A stretch of DNA of 7,203 nucleotides, from the NCBI RefSeq assembly GCF_050337105.1, contig NZ_JAKJSQ010000001.1, positions 1-7,203 of the forward strand, in the 5' to 3' direction. The notes below the pieces were generated by a model. It worked only from the letters and a program-made list of their open reading frames with translations, did not search any database and was not told where the DNA came from. Shown piece after piece: positions 1 through 5,506 of this stretch. This DNA is from Aliivibrio_A kagoshimensis. Its GTDB lineage: Bacteria > Pseudomonadota > Gammaproteobacteria > Enterobacterales > Vibrionaceae. Each line of letters opens with the position of its first letter. The stretch's first letter is position 1. Position numbers and translations under genes: made by a program.

Positions 1-303
1 AGTAGACGTTCTACCCTTGACGCTACATCCTTTAACCACCTTTTCTCTCAAATGGTTAGCTCAGAGAGTTTTGGTGTGAGTAAGCCAGATCCTTCGATTT
101 TTGAACACACTGCCAAGCTAGCAGGATATAAAACAGAAGAATGTTTATATTTTGGGGATCACCCAGTAAAAGATATTTTAGGCGCAACGGGTTCAGGAAT
201 GAGAGCTGTGTGGTTAGCTGGATTTCATGATGAAATTAGTCTTCCTAAAGAAGTTGTCATGGTGAACAATCTCAACGATGCACTAAAAATTGTTAACTTA
301 TAA
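1..303 (+). CDS. HAD-like hydrolase, C-terminal part (5' end outside window)
   Basis: The frame is open from the first base, so this is the C-terminal 100 residues of a gene that starts upstream. The internal ATG at 52 is not a credible start, because the residues before it (ending NHLFSQMVSSE) continue the usual HAD pattern leading into the Lys motif. Counting from base 1, the GVSKPDP motif (residues 25-31, Lys28) is HAD motif III. YFGDHPVKDILGA (residues 50-62, Asp53 and Asp58) is motif IV, which binds the metal. The nucleophile motif DxDxT would lie outside the window. Family members are soluble phosphatases or dehalogenases that use an aspartyl intermediate; the substrate cannot be read from this end. 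The gene ends normally with TAA and is followed by an imperfect hairpin. The family call is firm; any specific function is open. Confidence 0.85.
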   Translation, partial: SRRSTLDATSFNHLFSQMVSSESFGVSKPDPSIFEHTAKLAGYKTEECLYFGDHPVKDILGATGSGMRAVWLAGFHDEISLPKEVVMVNNLNDALKIVNL

Positions 304-304
304 A

Positions 305-351
305 ATAACTGTCTGTTGTCAAATTTCATTATTTGGAAAAACAGTAGTTAT
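305..351 (+). other. Imperfect hairpin just after the HAD stop codon
   Basis: Three collinear stems fold this segment: ataact (305-310) with agttat (346-351), ctgtt (313-317) with aacag (340-344), and caaat (320-324) with atttg (331-335). The loop is ttcatt and small bulges separate the stems. It begins one base after the stop codon. It lacks a T run after the 3' arm, so it is not a classical intrinsic terminator. A 3' processing or stability element or a degenerate integron attC-like structure are alternatives, but the consensus attC R boxes are not visible. Confidence 0.4.
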
Positions 352-376
352 CCGAAAGACCAGATTCTCATGAACT

Positions 377-406
377 CCGTAACTCATTCCTGTCCACCTT
401 CGAGCT
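377..406 (-). repeat. Dispersed ~30-bp repeat, copy 1
   Basis: This segment matches 6881-6910 in the same orientation at 25 of 30 positions, including the 12-base block ccgtaactcatt and the 7-base block ctgtcca. Read on the minus strand the core is GGACAGGAATGAGTTACGG. A shorter related core (TCATNYCTGTCCA on +) occurs again at 1109-1121, and a looser relative lies at 1671-1692. The strand is assigned because the minus reading contains an in-phase ATG after a GGA-like box, which may be chance. The function is unknown. Confidence 0.55.
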
Positions 407-563
407 AACAGAATTTGTGCTGACTCATATCTACCTCGAAGTGCACTAAATCGGGATGGAAATTTTTTTCCCCTTCCGCAATTAGACTTACTTTACCTTA
501 TGTCCAGAACTCTAATTTCGAGTGCCACTAGAGAAGGGATGTTTACATACTCTATAAAGACAA

Positions 564-591
564 AAAGGCGAACCATTTCTGGTTCGCCTTT
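564..591. terminator. Strong perfect hairpin, probable (bidirectional) terminator
   Basis: A perfect 11-bp stem pairs aaaggcgaacc (564-574) with ggttcgccttt (581-591) around a 6-base loop. The stem is G/C-rich at its core. It has an A run on its left (562-566) and T residues at the end of the right arm, so it can act in both directions. It lies about 260 bases after the HAD stop, so it would serve either a long 3' leader there or leftward transcription from the 845-1112 segment. Proximity does not decide which. Confidence 0.75.
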
Positions 592-613
592 CAAAATATT
601 ACCGGCTAGTTAG

Positions 614-667
614 TCACAATCTTAATTACGTTCACAAACTTAATTTAAGCTGTCACAAACTTTATTA
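614..667. repeat. Three direct repeats of a TCACAA-containing 15-mer
   Basis: The copies are tcacaatcttaatta (614-628), tcacaaacttaattt (632-646) and tcacaaactttatta (653-667). Neighbouring copies share 13 of 15 positions, and their starts are 18 and 21 bases apart, about two helical turns. Such spacing would put all three on roughly the same DNA face, as in multi-site operators or iteron-like arrays. TGTGA on the opposite strand resembles a CRP half-site, but no properly spaced full CRP palindrome is formed. No gene starts close by, so the role is undetermined. Confidence 0.5.
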
Positions 668-844
668 CCAGTCATCACACAGCTGTGCCTGTGGATTCTA
701 ATTTTAGACAAAGCAGGCTACAAAACCTTATGCTTGGCAAGTAAATAAAACCCTATTACGGATTAGAAATTTGTACAATTCTAACTCATTGAAGAAATTA
801 GTATTTTCGATTAGTGAGAAATAACTATCGCTAATAGCGTTGCT

Positions 845-1108
845 TTAATGTTCAAGTAGCGCATCTAGCTTTCCACTAGGGCTAGAACTGTAACCATACC
901 CTAAAATAGGTGAATTACTTTCGGCTAGTACCATAAATCTATCAAGGTTTGTCCAGCGTCGATTCAGAGAATAAGGCTGAATCGTTCTTGCCCCTAAACG
1001 AGTTGCAACCCAGAAGAATTCCTTCTGGGTTGCCTAAATCGCCTTTGCCCCAAAGCTTGTTAGGACCAACGAAAGTTGGAAGTACTTTACACAGCCAATT
1101 AGTGTTGG
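845..1108 (-). pseudogene. Possible broken minus-strand reading frame (single amber codon)
   Basis: On the minus strand a 62-codon open stretch runs from 1033 down to a TAA at 845-847. It reads protein-like, with segments such as KEFFWVATRLGARTIQ, RRWTNLDRFMVLAESNSP and SPSGKLDALLEH. Upstream, a single TAG (1034-1036 on +) separates it from another 24 open codons in the same frame, ending LVLTSFGAKAI, which are bounded by a TGA at 1109-1111. A CAG instead of the TAG would make one frame of 87 codons. No start codon or family is recognised. Two other frames are also open across part of this segment, so it may be a conserved non-coding element instead. Low to moderate confidence. Confidence 0.3.
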
Positions 1109-1112
1109 TCAT
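942..1112 (-). CDS. Possible small protein of 56 residues, unknown
   Basis: An ATG at 1112 opens a 56-residue frame on the minus strand, beginning MTNTNWLCKVLPTFVGPNKL and ending SESTLDKP before TGA. A weak GGA-type box (TGGACAG) lies about four bases before the ATG. The frame is Gly/Asn/Lys-rich in the middle (GKGDLGNPEG) and has two Cys and no obvious membrane segment. It overlaps another open minus frame (845-1108) and an open plus frame, so at most one is likely real. The TCATNYCTGTCCA repeat core (1109-1121) overlaps the start codon. I recognise no family, and it could be an artefact of a structured non-coding element. Confidence 0.3.
   Translation of the reverse strand: MTNTNWLCKVLPTFVGPNKLWGKGDLGNPEGILLGCNSFRGKNDSALFSESTLDKP
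1005..1033. terminator. Perfect 12-bp hairpin inside the multi-frame segment
   Basis: The arms gcaacccagaag (1005-1016) and cttctgggttgc (1022-1033) pair perfectly around the 5-base loop aattc. This is a very stable, G/C-rich structure, but no T run follows on either strand, so a classical intrinsic terminator is not supported. It lies inside frames that could be read as coding, and a perfect stem of this length is unusual within a gene. It may instead be a structural RNA or recombination element. A smaller hairpin, gattcag/ctgaatc, sits beside it at 961-983. Confidence 0.4.
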
Positions 1113-1254
1113 ATCTGTCCATTTTCAAAGTAATTGTTTGTCTTGGGACTTGTAGTTTTTGTAATGGTTTTCTTTTTTATTTAAAAGGGTAAACTATCCT
1201 GAATTCAGCTACATATAGGTTCTTTATCATTAAATTACGAGGAATGTATAAGCA

Positions 1255-1626
1255 ATGTTCAAGCGCTTTGTAGTTGGACACATCAATAAACAGTCAGGCG
1301 TTAATCAGGGCGTTTTAGGTGTTGCGTACCGCCTTAGTCGAGAGGATCAGCTTAAAGATGCTGACAAAATCGATCTTGATAGTCACCTAGTATGGTTAAT
1401 GGATTCTTTTACTATCCCAGATATTTTTGACGAGCCAGAAAGCTTGAAAGGTGTCTGCTGGTTTAAGGATTCTGCGGTTGACATCATTGATCATGTAATC
1501 GCTATCATTCCTTACGTGGAAGCGTGTGGCTTCGTAGTTACAGAGTTATCATCTAATCGTCCTGGTCTCATTATTTATGAAGACGNTTCTCAAATTGTAG
1601 CTATTCCAAATAATGACCGACATTGA
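1255..1626 (+). CDS. Conserved hypothetical protein, 123 aa
   Basis: The protein starts MFKRFVVGHINKQSGVNQGV. It has a central W47 and W69-F70 and a C-terminal segment NRPGLIIYED followed by QIVAIP. This start block and RPGxIxYED-xQIVAxP ending resemble, from memory, a widespread family of small bacterial proteins of about this length with no known function. It has no signal peptide or membrane segment and looks soluble and acidic. The ATG at 1255 is chosen because GAGGA (1239-1243) lies 11 bases upstream, slightly long but acceptable; the ATG at 1244 overlapping that box is out of frame. Codon 111 (gnt, 1585-1587) contains an unresolved base; GAT (Asp) would best fit the family pattern. The gene stands alone, with no operon partner. 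Confidence 0.75.
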   Translation: MFKRFVVGHINKQSGVNQGVLGVAYRLSREDQLKDADKIDLDSHLVWLMDSFTIPDIFDEPESLKGVCWFKDSAVDIIDHVIAIIPYVEACGFVVTELSSNRPGLIIYEDXSQIVAIPNNDRH

Positions 1627-1670
1627 AAGCTATCTAAGCACTAAATAGCCGCAGGGACTTATATCATTGT

Positions 1671-1692
1671 GTCACTCGTTCCAGTTCACCTT
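1671..1692. repeat. Degenerate relative of the dispersed repeat
   Basis: Bases 1671-1692 match 379-400 at about 18 of 22 positions when placed without gaps, ending in the same caccтt-type block (cacctt at 1687-1692). It lies between the hypothetical gene and the P-loop NTPase gene. With mismatches this frequent it could be chance, so it is recorded as weak support for a dispersed family. Confidence 0.25.
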
Positions 1693-1800
1693 ACTGTCAG
1701 CTGCCCCGTGCTGATAATTTGCATGCGTTTTGCTCTAGGTTACTAATAGTAAGAATAAAAAGTGATATTCTGAATTTTTAAATGCCTGTTTAGAGAAAAT

Positions 1801-2319
1801 ATGAGATTACATATCACAGGGAATGCAGGTTCGGGTAAGACGACGCTGGCTAAGCAACTCGGTCTAATTCTAAATATGCCAGTAGCTAGCTTGGATAGTG
1901 TAGTTTGGAAAGAGGGATGGGTTGCGGCTTCAAAAGAAGAGCGAGCGCTTGGTGAGCAACAATTACTAACTAAAGAGAGTTGGTTAATTGAAGGGGTATC
2001 AAAAACAGTTCGAGAGAACGCGGATTTTGTAATCTTTCTTGATGTACCAAGACACATTTGTTTGCTCCGATGTTTCAGGCGTAACTTGCCATATCTATTT
2101 AAATCTCGCCCTGAGCTTCCAGCGAACTGTCCGGAAATCCTAATCATACCTAAGTTATTTAAGCTGATTTGGATGTTTCCCTTACTGGCTCGACCATCCA
2201 TTATGAAATCTATGTCACTACAAAAAGGCATTGTACTCAGAAAACCTACAACACTAGACGAACTTATTGTTCAGATCAAAGCCGAGATGGATGAAGTTGA
2301 AACGGGCACCAAGCGTTAA
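1801..2319 (+). CDS. Small P-loop NTPase, adenylate-kinase/FlaR-like ('topology modulation protein' type), 172 aa
   Basis: The N-terminus is beta-strand MRLHIT followed by the Walker A loop GNAGSGKT (residues 7-14, Lys13). Further family marks are LDSVVWKEGW (31-40), WLIEG (61-65), ADFVIFLDVP (74-83) and the basic run RCFRRN (90-95), which probably forms the lid. The order matches the nucleoside-kinase-like proteins annotated as AAA or 'DNA topology modulation' proteins, which are usually about 165-190 residues, so this copy is full length. They are soluble and presumably phosphorylate a nucleotide or other small molecule; the true substrate is not known. The start is ATG 1801, preceded by only a weak AGAGA. 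An imperfect hairpin follows the stop. No operon partner is visible: the next frame downstream is a hydrolase fragment. Family confident, function not. Confidence 0.85.
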   Translation: MRLHITGNAGSGKTTLAKQLGLILNMPVASLDSVVWKEGWVAASKEERALGEQQLLTKESWLIEGVSKTVRENADFVIFLDVPRHICLLRCFRRNLPYLFKSRPELPANCPEILIIPKLFKLIWMFPLLARPSIMKSMSLQKGIVLRKPTTLDELIVQIKAEMDEVETGTKR

Positions 2320-2320
2320 A

Positions 2321-2356
2321 TTTAATATTGTTAGGTATACCAACATTCTAATTAAA
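2321..2356 (+). other. Imperfect hairpin just after the P-loop gene
   Basis: tttaat (2321-2326) pairs with attaaa (2351-2356), and an inner stem tgtt-a-gg (2329-2335) pairs with cc-aaca (2340-2345) around tata. It begins one base after the stop codon and ends where the truncated hydrolase frame opens. No T run follows. It may be a weak 3' end structure or a junction scar; the GTTAGGT at 2330-2336 fits the short GTTRRRY integron core but lacks a matching partner box. Confidence 0.35.
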
Positions 2357-2802
2357 GGAAACCTGAGTATCTTGATAGAAACTCAGCTGAGACCCAAAAC
2401 TTAATAAGATACTCTTTTACTGAGGCTCCTGCTAAAGGCTATGAACCCAGTCGAACCATGGCATTAAAAACGATTCCTCTTGATGTTTATAATCTTGATA
2501 AGCTAGATGATATCAAATCAATAATAGAACGCGTTGCATTTTCAAGTGAGTGGATTAAGGCATTTAGAAAAGGTGTCGTTAAAACTAAGACATTAGATGT
2601 AGGCGAAATCATTAGAAGAACAAACACAAATGTCCTTATCATACATGGCGAAAAAGATTTTCGTTTTCCAGCTTCAGTCGCTATTAAACTTCATGGACTA
2701 TTACCGCAGACAACATTGGTGATTATGGCTAATGTAGGTCATTTGGCCCACCTTGAAGAACAAGATAAGTGGGTTGATGAGATAAACAAATTTCTGAATT
2801 AG
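2356..2802 (+). pseudogene. Alpha/beta hydrolase, 5'-truncated remnant
   Basis: The last third of an alpha/beta-hydrolase is clear. NVLIIHGEKDFRFP carries the catalytic acid (Asp67 counted from the ATG at 2458), and IMANVGHLAHLEE carries the catalytic His (His95), followed by a final amphipathic helix to FLN and TAG. The frame is open from 2356, and residues before the ATG (for example TEAPAKGYEPSRT) look like continuing coding sequence from the cap region. The nucleophile elbow GxSxG and the oxyanion region are absent; family members are normally 250-300 residues. No ribosome site precedes the ATG at 2458. Only 36 bases separate the fragment from the P-loop gene, so the front was lost by deletion or recombination. 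It is unlikely to be catalytic; a short expressed protein from 2458 cannot be excluded. Confidence 0.65.
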
Positions 2803-2892
2803 CCAGCAATCTAGTGAATGAGCTTTCTGTATAAGTAACTAATAACTTAACCGTTGGTTTGGAGTAGAGTAAGTTAGCCAAAAAATCAGACT

Positions 2893-3678
2893 CTCCTGTA
2901 TGCGGATGATTTCGTGGTCACCTGCTCTTCAAAGGAAGTGCTAGTGAACGATATCAAACCGTTGATTGCTGACTTTCTGGCAGAAAGAGGGTTAATCCTC
3001 TCCGAAGAGAAAACGAAGGTCACTCATATTGATGATGGCTTTGACTTTCTGGGTTTCAATCACAGGAAGTACAAAGGGAAATTGCTCATTAAACCGAGTA
3101 AATCCAAAACATTGTTATTCTTGAAAAATCTACGTGAACTTATTAAAAAGCACGCAACCATCCCTGTTAACGATCTTATCAAGTTGATAAATCCGAAACT
3201 TAGAGGATGGGCGAATTACTATCGACACTGTGTTGCTAAACAAGTATTCGGGTATGTCGGCCACAAACTATTCCAAGTGTTATGGCACTGGGCAGTTAGA
3301 CGTCATCCAACCAAGTCCAAGGACTGGGTTGTTCATAAGTATTTTCTTAATCGTAAAGACCAGTGGCAATTTCACGGTTGGCAGAAAATCATGGACATGG
3401 ACTGTCACTTCAATCTGTTCCAAATAGCGAAAGTGCCCATCGAGCGACACGTGAAAATCCGGAGTGCAGCGACCCCTTTTGACCCTCAACACCAAGAATA
3501 CTTGGCGAAGAGAAAACCCAAAAGGCTAGCTCGTAACTCTTGGAAAGAGCCTGTCCCGACTGCGTTGACGAAATCGGTTAAAACTATCCCTCTAAATTGT
3601 TTATTGCCCCATTATTGGTTTCGCCAAAAATGGTTTCATTTTGCTGTTCTTGGCTCACTTGAATCTACAGCACCTTAA
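2893..3678 (+). pseudogene. Group II intron reverse transcriptase/maturase, 5'-truncated
   Basis: The similarity begins at LLYADDFVVTC (YADD at 2899-2910), the catalytic block of the reverse transcriptase. It continues through the following RT blocks (LSEEKTKVTH, DFLGFN) into the maturase/thumb domain X (LINPKLRGWANYYRH at about 3190-3228, then LWHWAVRRHPTKSKDW). All earlier RT blocks are missing; the frame is stopped by TAG at 2875. A complete protein of this family is about 400-600 residues. The conserved C-terminal region runs to about TPFDPQHQEYLAKRKPKRL, and the following 40-50 residues look unrelated, so the 3' side may also be a junction. I see no intron domain V hairpin downstream. 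In life such proteins help their intron splice and retrotranspose; this copy lacks most of the polymerase fold and should be inactive. Confidence 0.85.
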
Positions 3679-3726
3679 TTGAACGAGAGTATTACCATTG
3701 ATCAACTGATTGGAATCACGACCCAT

Positions 3727-5415
3727 TTAACGGCTTTCAAAAACAACCTGATTGAAGTCGATCCAGCCATTAGTAAGAAGATCCATCGCATTCACTTTAT
3801 GAGAGATTCTCATGTCTTGTGCGCATTGAAACAGAGGAATATAAATTGCTTTTCGAATCAACTCGCGTTCAATTCGCTGATAACCTTGAACACGCTTACT
3901 TTCATCTGATTGAGCCAAATTATCAAATACTTGTTGTTCGAACCAAGGCTTTGATTGCTTATTCAGACTCGCCGTCACGGTGTTTGTGCACAACAACCAT
4001 CCGAGCCAAGAACTCTCTTTATGTTCCCCAAACACCGCACCAGAAACAATAATATCCGCTTTCAATTGTCGCTCTACTTGGTCAAATTCAGGGTATGGCA
4101 GCACGGTAAGGTTTGAATCTAAACCATGCTGACACAGCAACTCAGTGATGTTTTCAGCAGCTTCAATATGCCCAGGCAGCTGATAAGTTAACACCTCAAG
4201 CGGCACCTGATTTACGGAAGACAAGTCTACTTCTTTGCTTAATTTTAAGGGCTCAAGGCTTGTCATACCTGAGGCTCGCCGATAAATCATAGAGTCTCTC
4301 ACACCGTTCATCGGCAAAGATTGCAGCAACTGTTGGATGTATCGACGATGTTTTGCCAACTTCATCCATGTGTTGTTTGCACTGTTTAAACAGGCGTAGA
4401 TACAGCCCTCTTCCCACTGTTGTACCTGTGTGAATTCATCGGCAATATCCGGAGCTGAGCTACCATGCACAATATCGCAATGCATTTGAAAGTCTTTTGC
4501 AGATAGGCCCATGTTCCAGATTTCTACGCCATCTAACCAAGGTCGATAACCATGATAATGAGGGGATGCAGTAAGTAGCGTTCGGTAGTTGGTTTGTTCT
4601 GCCAGTCGAAACGCTCCACTTCCGACTATCGAGCCGTCGCTGTTCAATTTGGAAACCGACAACGCACCATGAGCCATCAACCTTGGCAGATAGTGAGACA
4701 AAAGTTTGGAACGAATTCGTAAGGTGTACTCGTCGACCACAGAAAACTCACCAATGAGTATGAACAGACCTCGACTCACCGAGTTTGACGAGATGATCGA
4801 CTCATAGGCTTCCTTCACATCAAATGCAGTAAGTGCTGAGCCGTCCCAGAACTTAAGTGATTTACGTAGTCGAACCTTCAGCGTATCACCTGTATGCTCC
4901 CAAGTTTGCGCTAGATCCCCCTCCAACTGGCCAGTGTCCCTATTGAAACGTAACACGTTGGCATACAGATAATCCGCGATATGTTGCTCAGTACGCCTTG
5001 ATATTTCACAAGGGATCAAGCTATGTGTCGCTCGATAAAAAGGGATTTGGAGGATGTCTTGAGCATTATCTTGCTGTTGATATTGACTAACGAACTCGGC
5101 AATAAACTGATCACGATCTTTGCTTCTGATTAGTTTCAACGCTTGATCGACTTTTCCCTTATTCATCAAAAGCTTAGCTTGCTCGGTTAATGCGGTATGT
5201 ACCGACTCTTTAAGAAGAAGCTGAGGCAAATTACCTCTGCCAACACCCGATTTCCAATCGATGATTGACTCTTCCACTAGTCTTTTGATGACCAGCTGAG
5301 CATTGCGACGTGTGCAGTTCAACGCTTTCGTGACATCGTCTAATGAAATCGGTTTCCATCGACCTATCTCAAATCCAAAGTCTCGCAAAAATACCAAAGC
5401 TAACCAATAACGCAT
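3727..5415 (-). CDS. sgrR: SgrR-family transcriptional regulator with solute-binding domain, 562 aa
   Basis: The N-terminus carries a winged helix-turn-helix (about residues 22-63, including LDDVTKALNCTRRNAQLVIK and WKSGVGRG), matching the SgrR DNA-binding domain. From about residue 120 to 480 lies a periplasmic-binding-protein type domain (SBP family 5) with YANVLRFNRDTGQLEGDLA, LRKSLKFWDGSALTAFDVKEA and SGAFRLA. There is no signal peptide, so it is cytoplasmic and probably senses a small ligand. The length is close to E. coli SgrR (551 residues), and the C-terminal GWIDFNQVVF resembles its end. E. coli SgrR activates the small RNA SgrS during glucose-phosphate stress; here it is more likely to regulate the divergent MFS gene, which is inference. 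The start at 5415 is supported by AGGA about 10 bases upstream. The gene ends 48 bases from the convergent maturase remnant, with no clear terminator. Symbol by family only. Confidence 0.85.
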   Translation of the reverse strand: MRYWLALVFLRDFGFEIGRWKPISLDDVTKALNCTRRNAQLVIKRLVEESIIDWKSGVGRGNLPQLLLKESVHTALTEQAKLLMNKGKVDQALKLIRSKDRDQFIAEFVSQYQQQDNAQDILQIPFYRATHSLIPCEISRRTEQHIADYLYANVLRFNRDTGQLEGDLAQTWEHTGDTLKVRLRKSLKFWDGSALTAFDVKEAYESIISSNSVSRGLFILIGEFSVVDEYTLRIRSKLLSHYLPRLMAHGALSVSKLNSDGSIVGSGAFRLAEQTNYRTLLTASPHYHGYRPWLDGVEIWNMGLSAKDFQMHCDIVHGSSAPDIADEFTQVQQWEEGCIYACLNSANNTWMKLAKHRRYIQQLLQSLPMNGVRDSMIYRRASGMTSLEPLKLSKEVDLSSVNQVPLEVLTYQLPGHIEAAENITELLCQHGLDSNLTVLPYPEFDQVERQLKADIIVSGAVFGEHKESSWLGWLLCTNTVTASLNKQSKPWFEQQVFDNLAQSDESKRVQGYQRIERELIRKAIYIPLFQCAQDMRISHKVNAMDLLTNGWIDFNQVVFESR

Positions 5416-5506
5416 AAAGGTGAAATCCTAAAATTATATTTCTATTTTTCTTCATCTTTTATTTTCAAATAATAGCCGTGTTACCAAAAATAAAAAGNAT
5501 ATTTAG
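5416..5506. promoter_or_regulatory. Divergent promoter region between sgrR-like and MFS genes
   Basis: These 91 A/T-rich bases must hold the promoters of both divergent genes. On the minus strand a perfect TATAAT occurs at 5433-5438, but it is so close to the start that the leader would be very short and no good -35 is in place, so it is only a candidate. For the MFS gene the likely ribosome site is aagnat (5495-5500), six bases before the ATG; the unresolved base at 5498 falls inside it, and a G there would give AAGGA. The region is too short to hold an SgrS-like RNA of the enteric size (about 200 bases). Confidence 0.5.

Larger units (their letters stand above)
304..844. other. Gene-free region with hairpins and repeats
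   Basis: No frame in this 541-base stretch gives a convincing protein on either strand. It contains the imperfect hairpin after the HAD gene (305-351), one copy of a dispersed ~30-bp repeat (377-406), a strong terminator-like hairpin (564-591), three short direct repeats (614-667) and a perfect 10-bp palindrome, CACAGCTGTG, at 678-687. Positions 688-844 show nothing I can interpret. The density of short repeats and lack of coding sequence suit an intergenic part of a mobile or decaying island. Confidence 0.5.

Noticed and set aside
949..1155. Plus-strand 68-residue open frame across the hairpin segment
   Set aside because: It starts from a non-ATG codon with no ribosome site, its Pro/Ser/Leu-rich product resembles nothing known, and it overlaps two more protein-like minus frames.
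1743..2231. Long open frame on the minus strand opposite the P-loop NTPase
   Set aside because: It is antisense to a well-supported gene with Walker A and other family motifs, and its own translation shows no recognisable motif.
2313..2336. GCGTTAAAT and GTTAGGT as integron attC core sites
   Set aside because: Each fits the loose GTTRRRY consensus, but no complementary R'' box or L boxes at proper spacing are visible; the motif is common by chance.
3230..3495. Short open frames on both strands inside the maturase remnant
   Set aside because: They are shadows of the group II maturase frame, which has clear domain X motifs over the same bases.
3679..4052. Plus-strand open frames after the maturase remnant
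   Set aside because: They lie antisense to the 3' end of the SgrR-like gene, lack ribosome sites and have unpatterned products.
5416..5506. An SgrS-like small RNA beside the SgrR-like gene
   Set aside because: The gap is only 91 bases, has no terminator hairpin with a T run, and I see no segment resembling the ptsG-pairing region.
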